Assembly (NCBI RefSeq): GCF_003952505.1 | Contig: NZ_CP034450.1 | Coordinates: forward strand, 4,650,001-4,714,000 | Direction of reading: 5' to 3' | Length of the DNA: 64,000 bases | Origin: Mesorhizobium sp. M4B.F.Ca.ET.058.02.1.1 | GTDB lineage: Bacteria > Pseudomonadota > Alphaproteobacteria > Rhizobiales > Rhizobiaceae | Shown: piece after piece, positions 17,392 to 26,740 of the stretch | Layout of the letters: the number at the start of each line of letters is the position of its first letter | Numbering within the stretch: the first letter of the stretch is position 1 | Position numbers and translations under genes: made by a program | Notes under the pieces: model-generated | Databases searched by the model: none | Told to the model about the DNA's origin: nothing | The model's input: the letters and a program-made list of their open reading frames with translations, nothing else

Positions 17392-18429
17392 TCAGAGTTT
17401 GGGTCCAGCCGGAGACAGGGCCACTTCCAACGGCCGCTCGGTTCGTCGGCCCAGCGGGAAATGACATCTGAAGCTGTGCTCCGTGTCGTCCGGGTCTGTT
17501 GAGGATTCGGGGAATACGCGGCTGCAGATTTCCTGCGCGTAACGGCAGCGGGGGTGGAACTCGCAGCCGGTTGGCCGCCTCATCAGGCTCGGCACCTCCC
17601 CCTTGAGCTCGATCCTATTGAGCACTGCATCCGGGTTAGGCTCGGGATTGGCTGCAAGCAGCGCCTCGGTGTAGGGATGGCGCGGTTGGTCAAAGATACG
17701 GTCGGTCGAGCCGACCTCAATAAAGCGGCCGAGATACATGATCGCCATGCGATCGGTCATGTGGCGCACCACGTTAAGATTGTGCGTGATGATCAGGATA
17801 GCCATGCCGAGTTCGTCCTGGAGCCGCGCGAGAAGATTGAGCACCTCGCCCTGCACGGAAACGTCGAGGCCTCCGGTCGGCTCATCGGCAATGATCAAGT
17901 CTGGATTCAGCGCGAGAGCACGCGCGATACCCACGCGCCTGGCCTGACCTCCGGAAAGCTGATGGGGATAGCGGCGTCCAAAATCCGCCGGCAAGCCGAC
18001 CATCCGAAGCAGGCGCTCGGCTTCGCCTCCGGCATCGCGATCCCTTAGTCCATGGATCCGAAACGGCTGTGTCAGGAGCGATCGCACCGTCAGCCTTGGC
18101 GAGAGCGAGCCGACGGGATCCTGGAACATCATCGCCATGCGCCGCAAATAAGGCTTGCGTTCGACCCCGGTGAGCTCCTCAATTTCCTGTCCGTCGAAGC
18201 TGACGCTGCCGCTCACAGCCCTCTGCAAGCCGATTATCGTGCGCGCGATGGTGGATTTGCCTGAGCCACTTTCACCGGCAAGGGCGAGTGTCTCGCCCTT
18301 GCGGATTTCAAACGAGACACCGCATACTGCGTCGATGAAAGGCGCTGTCGTCCCGGAAGCTAGCGCCTTGAGCGGACCCATGGTGCGGAAGCGGACCCGC
18401 AGGTCCTGAACGCGGAGCAGCGCGCTCAT
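17392..18429 (-). CDS. Oligopeptide ABC importer ATPase (OppF/DppF type)
   Basis: This is the second ATPase of a peptide/nickel-family importer, 345 residues from ATG 18429 (MSALLRVQDLRV). It carries Walker A GESGSGKST, signature LSGGQARRVGIARAL, Walker B LIIADEPTGGLD, a switch His in ITHNLNVVRHMTD, and the C-terminal oligopeptide-transporter extension with Cys residues (CEFHPRCRYAQEIC). The ATG overlaps the stop of the preceding ATPase gene (ATGA), so the two are translationally coupled and should form the ATPase heterodimer. The longer upstream reading frame is an overlap with that gene. Confidence 0.92.
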   Translation of the reverse strand: MSALLRVQDLRVRFRTMGPLKALASGTTAPFIDAVCGVSFEIRKGETLALAGESGSGKSTIARTIIGLQRAVSGSVSFDGQEIEELTGVERKPYLRRMAMMFQDPVGSLSPRLTVRSLLTQPFRIHGLRDRDAGGEAERLLRMVGLPADFGRRYPHQLSGGQARRVGIARALALNPDLIIADEPTGGLDVSVQGEVLNLLARLQDELGMAILIITHNLNVVRHMTDRMAIMYLGRFIEVGSTDRIFDQPRHPYTEALLAANPEPNPDAVLNRIELKGEVPSLMRRPTGCEFHPRCRYAQEICSRVFPESSTDPDDTEHSFRCHFPLGRRTERPLEVALSPAGPKL

Positions 18430-19448
18430 GCCGAAACCAGCCTTTCTTTGTCGAGGAGATGGCATCGGGCGACTTGGTCCACGCCGATGCGATACTCTAC
18501 CGGGTTCTCTTGGGCACAGCGGTTGGACGCATGTCGGCAACGTGTGCAAAAGATGCATCCCTTCCTGCTGCCGAGGAGACTTGGCACCTCGCCCGGAATG
18601 GTCGGCAAAGTGCGGGTGCTTTTCTTGATCCGCCCGGGATCGCACTCAAGTAGCGAGCGCGTGTAGGGGTGAGCAGGATTGTGGAAGATGTCCCGAACGG
18701 CGCCCTGCTCCACCACTTCGCCCGCATACATGACGGCGACCCGGTCACACAACTCAGCCACCGCTCCGAGATGGTGGGAGACGAACAGAATCGAGCAGCC
18801 GATCTCCTTTTGCAGATCCTTGAGCAAATGAATGATCTGCACTTCCAAGGTCGCATCAAGCGCGGTGGTTGGCTCGTCGGCGACGAGGAGCGCCGGTTTC
18901 ACTAAAAGCGCCATGGCAATGCAAACGCGCTGACGCATGCCGCCAGAGAAGTGATGCGGATAGGCGCCGATACGGCTTTGGGGATCGGGAATTCCGACCC
19001 GGTGAAGCATCTCGAGCGCACGAGCGCGCTTTTCGCTGCGGCTTTCTTGTTCGTGGTGCTGAATATCGATCATCTGGCTCTCGATGGTCCGCACCGGATT
19101 GAGTGCGGTCATCGGATCCTGAAAGATCATGGAGAGACGATCGCCGAGCAGGCTCCGACGTCCCTGAGCGGTCATTGTGAGCAGGTCTCGTCCTTCGAAC
19201 AGGATGCTGCCTGCTGTCACATCTGCATTCTCGGGGAGCAGGCCCATCACCGTATAGGCGAGCGTCGACTTCCCGGATCCGCTTTCGCCGACGATGCCAA
19301 CCACCTCTGCGGCCGGGACATTGAGCGAAACGTTCCGCAACGCATGGATGCGCCCACGCGGCGTACCGAAATCGAGAGTGAGGTCACGGATCTCAAGAAG
19401 CGGGCGGCGGCTGGAAGAGGGCGGCGGTCTCGAATGGTCGTGTCTCAT
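18426..19448 (-). CDS. Oligopeptide ABC importer ATPase (OppD/DppD type)
   Basis: This is the first ATPase of the importer, 340 residues. Walker A is GESGSGKSTLAY, signature FSGGMRQRVCIAMAL, Walker B LLVADEPTTALD, switch His VSHHLGAVAELCD, with the Cys-containing C-terminal domain (CIFCTRCRHASNRC). The ATG at 19448 overlaps the stop of the permease gene upstream by four bases. It sits in the order binding protein, OppB, OppC, OppD, OppF, CapA. Confidence 0.92.
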   Translation of the reverse strand: MRHDHSRPPPSSSRRPLLEIRDLTLDFGTPRGRIHALRNVSLNVPAAEVVGIVGESGSGKSTLAYTVMGLLPENADVTAGSILFEGRDLLTMTAQGRRSLLGDRLSMIFQDPMTALNPVRTIESQMIDIQHHEQESRSEKRARALEMLHRVGIPDPQSRIGAYPHHFSGGMRQRVCIAMALLVKPALLVADEPTTALDATLEVQIIHLLKDLQKEIGCSILFVSHHLGAVAELCDRVAVMYAGEVVEQGAVRDIFHNPAHPYTRSLLECDPGRIKKSTRTLPTIPGEVPSLLGSRKGCIFCTRCRHASNRCAQENPVEYRIGVDQVARCHLLDKERLVSA

Positions 19449-20338
19449 AGGTCTTTCCGCAGCTTGGGATCGAAGATGTCGCGTAGCGCCTCACCGAGGA
19501 ATGTGAAGCCTAGCGTTGCGAGAACGACAGGAATGCCGCCGGCGATGACCGGCCAGGGCGACTGATTGATGGAGCTATAGCCATCGCTGAGTATCACTCC
19601 CCAATCAGGAGTCGGTGGGCGCACGCCTAAGCCGAGAAAACTGAGACCTGCTTCTACGGCGATGACGGTCGGCACATCCATGCTCACCAGAATCAGAAGC
19701 GGGCCGATGACGTTAGGCAGTACGTGCACGGCGACAATACGCGTCGTGCTCGCGCCCATGCTGCGCTCTGCGGCTATGTACTCACTGTTGCGCAGGGCCC
19801 ATGTCTGGGTGCGGACTACACGCCCGTAGATCGGCACCGACCCTATTGCGATGACGAAAATGAGAGTGGCCAGACTGGGTCCGAGAAGCGCGATCATGGC
19901 CAACGCGAAAATGATGCTTGGAATGGAGCGCTTCGTATCGAATACAAGCAGGAGCAAATTGTCGAGCCAGCGCGGCCCTATGCCTGCGATGAGGCCAAGC
20001 GTAAGACCGACTGCCAGCGAACTGCCAAGAGAGGCGAAAGCGACGAGGAGCGGGATGCGGCCGCCCATCATGACGCGCGAAAACGTGTCGCGACCCAGAT
20101 GGTCCGTGCCCAGAAGAAATTCCAGCGAAGGGCCCTCCAGGCGCGGCCCAGCCATGATCCGGATCGGGTCCTGCGCGATGATGAGCGGCGCAAATACCGC
20201 ACTTGCCACCACAAGCGCGACGAGCGCTGCTCCGAGCACGCCCAGAGGGTGGTTGCACAATTGCCGTAGGAAGCTACGGAAGACGCCGAGGCCCTCTTCC
20301 CCATTGGCTTCGGGATGGATAGCTTCAATGCTCGCCAT
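19445..20338 (-). CDS. Oligopeptide ABC importer permease (OppC/DppC type)
   Basis: This inner-membrane subunit of 297 residues has about six helices. An N-terminal segment NHPLGVLGAALVALVVASAVFAP precedes the FLLGTDHLGRDTFSR motif typical of DppC, and the EAA-like loop is EYIAAERSMGAS...HVLPNVIGPL. ATG 20338 (MASIEAIHPE) is preferred to the upstream ATG at 20413, which lies within the OppB gene. It is one base from the end of oppB. Confidence 0.92.
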   Translation of the reverse strand: MASIEAIHPEANGEEGLGVFRSFLRQLCNHPLGVLGAALVALVVASAVFAPLIIAQDPIRIMAGPRLEGPSLEFLLGTDHLGRDTFSRVMMGGRIPLLVAFASLGSSLAVGLTLGLIAGIGPRWLDNLLLLVFDTKRSIPSIIFALAMIALLGPSLATLIFVIAIGSVPIYGRVVRTQTWALRNSEYIAAERSMGASTTRIVAVHVLPNVIGPLLILVSMDVPTVIAVEAGLSFLGLGVRPPTPDWGVILSDGYSSINQSPWPVIAGGIPVVLATLGFTFLGEALRDIFDPKLRKDL

Positions 20339-20339
20339 G

Positions 20340-21278
20340 CTAGAGGTTCTCGCGGATTCGAGGATCGAGCGCTGCAGCGACCAAGTCGGAGAGCGTCGTA
20401 GTGAGGACGACAAGGAAGCTAGTGATGAGCACGGTGCCCATCACTATCGGATAGTTGCGCGCATTGACCGCGTCCACAATTAACGCGCCGATGCCAGGTC
20501 TCGCGAAGACTACCTCGATAAAGACAGCGGACGAAAGTAGCGATGCTATTCCAACGCCGAGTATTGTCACGGTCGGCAGGATCGCGAGCGGCAGCGCGTA
20601 TCGTGCAACGATGCGCCATTCCGAAATCCCAAACGAGCGGGCCATGCGTATGTGGTTTTCCCCTAGAACCTCTAGCATGGATGCACGCACCAATCGGGAA
20701 ATGTAGCCGACCCAGCCACTTCCTATGGCAAAGGCTGGGAGGATGAGATGGATAAGCCCGTCCCAGAAACCATTGCCGGCTCCGATCGCCGGCAACCAAT
20801 GCAGAGTCACGGCGAAAATCAGCAGGGCGTAGACGGCCATAACAAAGGAAGGAATTGCGATCGTGGCGATCGTCAGGACGCCGGCTACCTGATCGATCAC
20901 GGAGCTTCGCCGCATGGCCGAGCAACAGCCGAGCGGCACTGCGACCGCGACCGCCCATGAGATTGAGACCAGGATCAGTTCGATCGTATAGGGCAATTGC
21001 TCGAAGACGATATCGGCAACAGCTCTCTGGCTGAACACATCATAACCGAGATTGCCGTGGAGCAGCCCGCCGAAGAAGATGGCAATCTGCACGACAAGCG
21101 GCTTGTCGAGCCCCATCTGCTGATGGAGCTGCGCCTTCATCTCGGGCGTCGCGCGTGGGCCGAGCAGAATCGCGGCAGGATCGCCCGGCACGGCATGGAT
21201 CATCAGGAACAGAAGCGTCACCGCGATCACAATGATTGCGACCGCGAGCGCGATCCGTTTGAGAAAATAGAACCACAT
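20340..21278 (-). CDS. Oligopeptide ABC importer permease (OppB/DppB type)
   Basis: This inner-membrane subunit of 312 residues begins MWFYFLKRIALAVAIIVIAVTLLFLM. It has the family motifs PGDPA near the N-terminus, a EAA-like loop ENHIRMARSFGISEWRIVARYALPLAI, and VFARPGIGALIVDAVNARNYPIV near the end. It is 25 bp downstream of the binding-protein gene. Confidence 0.92.
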   Translation of the reverse strand: MWFYFLKRIALAVAIIVIAVTLLFLMIHAVPGDPAAILLGPRATPEMKAQLHQQMGLDKPLVVQIAIFFGGLLHGNLGYDVFSQRAVADIVFEQLPYTIELILVSISWAVAVAVPLGCCSAMRRSSVIDQVAGVLTIATIAIPSFVMAVYALLIFAVTLHWLPAIGAGNGFWDGLIHLILPAFAIGSGWVGYISRLVRASMLEVLGENHIRMARSFGISEWRIVARYALPLAILPTVTILGVGIASLLSSAVFIEVVFARPGIGALIVDAVNARNYPIVMGTVLITSFLVVLTTTLSDLVAAALDPRIRENL

Positions 21279-21303
21279 GTTCTTACTCAGCCGCGCTGCT
21301 CAA

Positions 21304-22887
21304 TTAAGCCGTCGAAAAATCGAGATACAATGGGATTCCATCCGGACGCGTCGCGGCCTGTGTTTGCTTGGCGCGATACATGACTGGATTGCCGCCATGG
21401 GTCAGGAACCGGTAGGCGCCCGAATCCTCCATGAGATCCTGCATCTCGTAGTAGAGCTTCGCGCGCGCCTCCTTGTCCTCGGTCGTGACCCCCTTGGCGT
21501 AGAGTTCATCGAAACGCTGGCTACGGAAACGCTCCCAGTTCCACACGCCGACCTGGTCTTGCAAGAACGAAGAGGTCGGATAAGATGGGTCAGGCAAACT
21601 TGAAAAATCATTTATGATGAGTTGCAGATCCTTCCAGCGTTCGCCCTCGGACTCCTTGCCAACTGTAGAGAACGAGCCACGATCCTGGGCATTGATCTCG
21701 ACTTTGATGCCGATCTGCGACAATTGCGCCTGCACGATCACGGCTATGGTCGAGAAAGTGCTCACATTCGTGCAATCGATGGTCAAGGTCAGATCGCTCA
21801 CACCGGCCTTTTCCAGGAACTCCTTGGCCTTTGCGAGATTGCCTTCCGGTGGGACGAGCGCCTTATCGCGATGCCCGACAATCCCCGGAGCAATGATGCC
21901 CGTCGCGACATCGGCCTGGCCCGAATAGGCAGCCTCCAGGATCTGCGGCACATTGATCGCCCATTGGATCGCCTTGCGGACATTGATGTCCTTCAGCTTG
22001 GGGTGATCCATATTCATGCCGATCCAGGCGTAACGGAGCGAGGGATGTTCCTCAACCTTGGTGTCGGCGGGCGAATTGCTCTTGAACGTCGCGAGTGAAT
22101 CCAGACTGGTGCTGGTGAAATCGATGTCGCCCGCCTGGTAGGCCCGTTCCGCCGTCTTGATATCGGAGATCGGCAGAATGCGGATTTCGTCAAAGCCGGG
22201 TTTCGGGCCTGACCAGTCCGGATTGCGCGTCAAGAGCAGATACTGGTTCGCCTTCCAGTCGGCGAGTACATAGGGGCCGGAGAAAGCGGGCGGCTTCATG
22301 CCGAAATCACCGCCGTCCTTTGTTGCCTTCATCACGGCATCCTCGCAAATGATATGACCAGCCCCATAAGGGAGCGCGATGTTCCATAGCGGCACGAAGG
22401 GTGTCTTGAGCACGATCACGCCAGTATAGTCATCTTCCAACTCGACATGATCGAGCGGCCCCCAATCGCCCTTGTCCGGCGAATTGTGCTTGATCACGCG
22501 CTCGAACGAGAACTTGACGTCCTTAGCTGTCAGCTCGCCGTGACCGCCAGTGAACTTGATGCCTTTCTTTAGTCGGAAGCGGATGTGAGTAGGATCGACC
22601 TGCTCGATTTTTTCTGCCGCCTCCAGCTCCCAGCCCCATTCTGAGCCGGGCTTATAATGCGTGAGCTTCGAATAGATGCAATTCATCACGTCGACATCGG
22701 GGCCACCCTGGTAGAAGCCCGGATCGAGCTTGGCGATGTCGCGCATGCCGCGCGCCTTGAGCACCTTGCCTCCGGCTGCCCAGATGGCTTGTGACAATGG
22801 CATGCCGGCGGCGATGACACCCCCGCCAAGCGCGGCGCCGATTTTGAGAAAGGCTCGACGGCTTACATTTCCTGCGATAGCATCCAT
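21304..22887 (-). CDS. Peptide ABC importer substrate-binding protein (family 5, Tat-exported)
   Basis: This periplasmic peptide-binding protein of 527 residues is the first gene of the importer operon. Residues ~9-17 (SRRAFLKIG) followed by a hydrophobic stretch form a twin-arginine signal. The SBP_bac_5 landmarks are FRLKKGIKFTGGHGELTAKDVKFSFER, FSGPYVLADWK, IWAINVP-like repeats and the closing lobe with YYEMQDLMEDSG. It is a different subfamily from the binding proteins at 46.3 and 60.8 kb. Ligand identity is unknown. Transcription probably starts in the 463-bp gap shared with the divergent LysR gene. Confidence 0.92.
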   Translation of the reverse strand: MDAIAGNVSRRAFLKIGAALGGGVIAAGMPLSQAIWAAGGKVLKARGMRDIAKLDPGFYQGGPDVDVMNCIYSKLTHYKPGSEWGWELEAAEKIEQVDPTHIRFRLKKGIKFTGGHGELTAKDVKFSFERVIKHNSPDKGDWGPLDHVELEDDYTGVIVLKTPFVPLWNIALPYGAGHIICEDAVMKATKDGGDFGMKPPAFSGPYVLADWKANQYLLLTRNPDWSGPKPGFDEIRILPISDIKTAERAYQAGDIDFTSTSLDSLATFKSNSPADTKVEEHPSLRYAWIGMNMDHPKLKDINVRKAIQWAINVPQILEAAYSGQADVATGIIAPGIVGHRDKALVPPEGNLAKAKEFLEKAGVSDLTLTIDCTNVSTFSTIAVIVQAQLSQIGIKVEINAQDRGSFSTVGKESEGERWKDLQLIINDFSSLPDPSYPTSSFLQDQVGVWNWERFRSQRFDELYAKGVTTEDKEARAKLYYEMQDLMEDSGAYRFLTHGGNPVMYRAKQTQAATRPDGIPLYLDFSTA

Positions 22888-22899
22888 GATCGATTCCCC

Positions 22900-22914
22900 A
22901 ATTGTTGAACAATT
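22900..22914. promoter_or_regulatory. Perfect 15-bp palindrome in the importer leader
   Basis: AATTGTT and AACAATT flank one base, 12 bp upstream of the binding-protein start codon and overlapping the likely ribosome-site region (GGGGAATCGATC). It could be an operator or an RNA hairpin affecting translation. Confidence 0.4.
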
Positions 22915-23350
22915 TCCCCCGGAGCGGGGTCGCTTTCATTTTGTAGCGCGGAAGTGCCTGCGAAGGTTCAGCTATCTCTGATAGACCAGTGGCTCGAATA
23001 TGTAGGTGTGCCGCGAAACGTTTTTGCTGAATGCCATGTAATCAAGCGTCATCATCTTGAAGTCACCTGGCAAAGCTGTCAGGGCCGCCATCGCAAGCAT
23101 TTTCACGGATCGAGTAAACTCGTTCGGCCCCCTTTTTATCCGTTGGCTGGATCATGATTGCCCTGCCCATGCTACGCCGAGGTTTGACGGCTAAATTCGA
23201 ATGTTGATGGCTAAAGATGGGAAATTGTGGTTGCCGTCAATTTATTAAATTTTTGTGACGCCCGATTAGGATGGCTAATATAGAGGATTGCTAACATAGC
23301 GGTTCGAACGTACGCTCCGAGCCAGAACGGCACGTTCAGAGGATGAATTA
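22915..23350. promoter_or_regulatory. Divergent promoter region between peptide importer and LysR gene
   Basis: No gene occurs here. Four copies of a GAYGGCTAA-like word (23187-23195, 23207-23215, 23270-23279 and 23286-23295, the last two looser) lie toward the LysR gene, in an AT-richer stretch. Arrangement and position fit LysR-type control of both directions. Confidence 0.45.
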
Positions 23351-24265
23351 GTGAGGGAACCAAATGAACACGCTGCCCTCGGGTTAAAGTGTGCTCGCGC
23401 ATTCGGAGAAATCATAAAGGTTGGCTCGACGCGCGGTGCTGCGCGTTTTCTCGGTGTCACGCAATCCGCCGTCAGCCAGCAATTGAAGCTCTTCGAAGAG
23501 ATGGTCGGAGAAAAGCTCTTCGTCCGAGACCGGCGCGGCCTCATCCCCACGACACGTGCGATCGAAATCTATAACAAGATCGATCGCTATTTTGAGACGC
23601 TTGTCCGAATAGAAAAGGAGATCATCGGGTCCTTCGGTTCGGCCAGAGAGAGTCTGACGATTGCCGCGCCCCATTTATCATGCCTGTTGTTTGTTCCCCA
23701 GCTTATCAGTGCCCTTGATCGAACAGAGCCTGACGCGGAGTTTTATGTCAGGGCGCAGGGCTACGATCAAATCGCGCAGAGCATATTGACAGGAGAGGCA
23801 GATGTGGGAATTTCCCGGCTTCCCTTGGATGATCGGTTCTTTGAGTGGCGTACGTTCACGGTGAGCAAGTGTGTGTGCATGATGTCGTCCCAGCACGCCT
23901 TGGCGCACAAGGGCGAGATCACGGCGGATGACATTGCCGGGGAGCGCTACATTATTCTCGATCGTGAATTCGCGTCACATCACACCGGAATGATGTTAGA
24001 GGAACCCGTCAAGGTGCGAACCGACGCTGTCGGCTTTGTGGCGGGATACGTGGCGGAAGGCTTGGGAATCTCAATTGCCAACGAATTCATCGCTGCGCAG
24101 TGCGCCTTATTCAACCTGAAAGTCGTCCCCTTTCTTTCTTCCGCGACCTACGAATACGTGGTGTTCTGGAGGCTAGGAAGTGCGAAAACTCTCCTCAGAG
24201 AAGCGTTGGTTAACGCCATAGAAAGCTGGGTAAAGGACGTCGGCCTGAGGCATGTGCGCGATTGA
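23351..24265 (+). CDS. LysR-family transcriptional regulator
   Basis: This DNA-binding regulator of 304 residues has an N-terminal winged helix-turn-helix (GSTRGAARFLGVTQSAVSQQ, then LFEEMVGEKLFVRDRRGLIPT, residues ~25-65) followed by a periplasmic-binding-protein-like effector domain (ADVGISRLPLDD, AEGLGISIANEF). The start is a GTG at 23351. It faces away from the peptide importer operon, the usual arrangement for a regulator of that operon, possibly with the transported peptide or a breakdown product as inducer (inference). Confidence 0.9.
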   Translation: MREPNEHAALGLKCARAFGEIIKVGSTRGAARFLGVTQSAVSQQLKLFEEMVGEKLFVRDRRGLIPTTRAIEIYNKIDRYFETLVRIEKEIIGSFGSARESLTIAAPHLSCLLFVPQLISALDRTEPDAEFYVRAQGYDQIAQSILTGEADVGISRLPLDDRFFEWRTFTVSKCVCMMSSQHALAHKGEITADDIAGERYIILDREFASHHTGMMLEEPVKVRTDAVGFVAGYVAEGLGISIANEFIAAQCALFNLKVVPFLSSATYEYVVFWRLGSAKTLLREALVNAIESWVKDVGLRHVRD

Positions 24266-25004
24266 ACCATCTATATTTGTTTGTAGGTCCGCTGCCGGGG
24301 AGTCGCCGCCATGCCCCCAAGGCCGCGGCCTGGATGGGGAGGAGTCGGGGTCGACCCCATAAGCAGGTACGTTTCGGATGTGATCAAGCGCCCATAAGCG
24401 CGGAATCTCCAAACCTGCTTGCTGCAACCCGAGCGACATACCGCTCTCCCCCGCGTACAGCTTCCATTGCTTTCATGTGCGTGCTCTGCCAAAATTCCGG
24501 CCCGGCCCGGCCCGTCGCGCTGCCGCACTCCCATGTAGAACCGCCGCAACGTGCCCCCATAGTTCCTCATGTCCCTCATGAGGCGATCGAGTTGGCCGAC
24601 GCCATGCCTTGCGCGCGGTGCACGTCCCGACCTATGCCGTCCTGCAGATCGCGGAGGCCAGCCGACAGGCGCATCGTGGCACGAGTCACTCTGAATCGCC
24701 AGCCGGAACGGGCACGAAGGACTCTTCCGCAGTAAGCCCGCAGACGGGTTCCGGCCCAGTTCAACTCTACCAGGCCAGGTTTGCCTTTTGGCTGACCGCT
24801 CTTCACCTTCGGAGCAGGCAGTGCAGAGGGGTTCTTACCGACCACGAAGCCGCTCCAACTGGCTAGCCAGATTTAATGTCCGCCTGCGGCGAAAGCGTAC
24901 GCATCCGGTGAAGCTTCTGATTACCCACATCGTCGGCGGGCCTATTGCCCCGTATGAATCTGCCGTGATTCTGTCCGTGACGCCGAATCACGGAGGCGTC
25001 ACGG
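24266..25004. other. Unassigned stretch after the LysR gene
   Basis: Reverse-strand frames (24271-24579 and 24576-24845) are continuous but match no family that I recognise. They may be a decayed mobile element. No RNA gene or clear repeat was found. Confidence 0.35.
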
Positions 25005-25416
25005 ATGCGAGACAAGACCAGCAGCAGCGAGAGCGCTTTGCAGGAGGAAGAGCTTTCTGCGGCGGCCCTTCCAGACAAGCGTCTGGCCCGTCGGCTGCAA
25101 CGGTTGCTGGAGCAGATGTCAGCTGCGCCGGGCAAGCCAATCCCGGCGGCCTGCGGCGACCGGGCGGCGGCGAAAACATAGAGTTCTCGCCGGCCATTTC
25201 GCCGCGACTGCGGCGCGCGTTGCGGCGGGCGAAGGTCCGATCCTTATCCTGCAGGACACGACCGAATTTATCTACAGCCGCGCGCAGCCGGGCAAAATCG
25301 GATTCACCAAAACCATCAACGCCGGGCGCTACAAGGCCGGGCAGCTCAACGTGCTGACCTTGTGCGGGGTGCTGATGCATTCGAGCCTGGCCGTCACTGC
25401 GGTGCTGAGGTCAAGC
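25005..25416 (+). pseudogene. IS4-family (Tn5-like) transposase, N-terminal remnant
   Basis: From ATG 25005 the frame reads ELSAAALPDKRLARRLQRLLEQM, GKPIPAACGDRAAAKT and a stop. In another frame it continues HFAATAARVAAGEGPILILQDTTEF and IGFTKTINAGRYKAGQLNVLTLCGVLMHSS. The LGDKRL-like DNA-binding box and the ILQDTTEF block with the first catalytic Asp are typical of Tn5-like IS4 transposases. Internal sequence is missing and the C-terminal two-thirds are gone. Confidence 0.7.
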
Positions 25417-25644
25417 TTTCGATGGGGAGACGCGATGATATTCTTCGAGGAGGAGTTTGACTTCCTCGATGCCTTCATCGGTGAAGGCCAAGATCCGGTC
25501 GTCATCGTTGGCCCCGTACACCCAGATGACGCCGTCCTCGGGCTCGAGAACGAGGGTCAGGTCCTGGATGAGTGCTTCGCTGACGCCGAGGTCGCTGGCG
25601 ACACGTTCGACGGTGTAGACGTGATGCACCTTATTGCGCTGCAT
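25411..25644 (-). CDS. Small hypothetical protein coupled to an IS66 transposase gene
   Basis: The ATG at 25644 comes two bases after the stop of the IS66 tnpC remnant, so it would be translated by re-initiation. The product of 77 residues is acidic toward its C-terminus (VLEPEDGVIWVYG, AFTDEGIEEVKLLLEEY) with an N-terminal segment resembling a helix-turn-helix (YTVERVASDLGVSEALIQDL). I recognise it only as a small protein of the kind seen beside rhizobial IS elements. A start at GTG 25695 inside tnpC is possible. It could be an IS66 passenger gene. Confidence 0.55.
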   Translation of the reverse strand: MQRNKVHHVYTVERVASDLGVSEALIQDLTLVLEPEDGVIWVYGANDDDRILAFTDEGIEEVKLLLEEYHRVSPSKA

Positions 25645-25646
25645 GA

Positions 25647-26740
25647 TCAGGCCGCAGCTGGTTGGGTCCGCAGTTTTGCGGATCTCCAATTCCACGGCAG
25701 CAAATCATCGATCTGATGGGCCGGATAGGCGGGCAGTCGGACGAGGACGTCGGCGAGCCAGGTCTGCGGGTCGATGTCGTTCATCTTGGCGCTGACGATC
25801 ATGCTGTAGAGAACGGCAGCGCGCTGTCCGCCGCGATCGGAACCGCAGAACAGCCAGGACTTCTCGCTCGGCTGCATTGTTCGATAGGCAGATCCGCCCA
25901 TCATCGAGGAACCGGGTGAAGGATGACCAGCGGCGCAGCATGTGGTTGAAGGCCTTGGTCAGGTCGTGCCCGCGCGAGAGCTTGTCGCGCGTCTCGATCA
26001 TCCAGCGCTCGAGTTCGGTGACCAGCGGCGCGCTCCGCTCTTGGCGCACGGAGTGGCGTTGGGCGACAGGCCGTTGATCGCGCGCTCGATATCGAACAGG
26101 GCATCAATGCGCTTTCACGGCGTCGACCGCCAGCGGATAGACCAGGTTGGGCTTCTCGCCCTGCGCCTTCTCGCGCGCCGCCGCTTCGATATCGGCCAGC
26201 TCGAACACTTTGCGCCGGCTGTGAGCCCAGCAGCTGGCTTCCATAACAGGCGCCGGCTGACGGCCCGTCGCATAGAGATCAACTACCAAAGGCATCGGCC
26301 TGCAGAATGCCGCTCCAGCCGGCGAGATGCGCCGCGGGATGTTCGCCTCGACGACCGCCGCCGGCGGATCGGCGCCGCCGAACGGTCGGTCATCGCGCAC
26401 ATAGGTCCATAATCGGCCAGTATCGGTCTTGCCCTTGGCCAGCCGGCACCGTCGTATCGTCGCCGTGCAGACGTGAAGCGGCCAGCACATCGGCTTCGAG
26501 CTGCTTAAACAGCGGCATCAGCACCGCGGCGCCGGCGCCGACCTGGTCGGCGAGCGTCGACAGGCTGAGCGGCACGCCTTCGCACGCATAGCGTTCAGCC
26601 TGGCGGTTGAGCGGCTGATGCTGGCCGAACTTCTCGAACAGGATCATCGCCAGCAGGCCGGGACCGGCCCAGCCACGCGGGGTGGCGTGGAACGGCGCCG
26701 GAGCCTGGCTGATCGCCTCGCAGTCGCGGCAGGTGAACTT
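25647..26740 (-). pseudogene. IS66 transposase (TnpC), degenerate, fused to purF
   Basis: Successive reverse-strand frames give [148 protein letters not shown] and NDIDPQTWLADVLVRLPAYPAHQIDDLLPWNW. These are the IS66 TnpC domains in order, with several frameshifts. The N-terminal third is absent because the homology begins abruptly inside the reading frame of the purF remnant. Confidence 0.85.

Noticed and set aside
23185..23295. CRISPR-like repeat array
   Set aside because: Repeats are only about 10 bp, irregularly spaced and degenerate; no cas genes are present.
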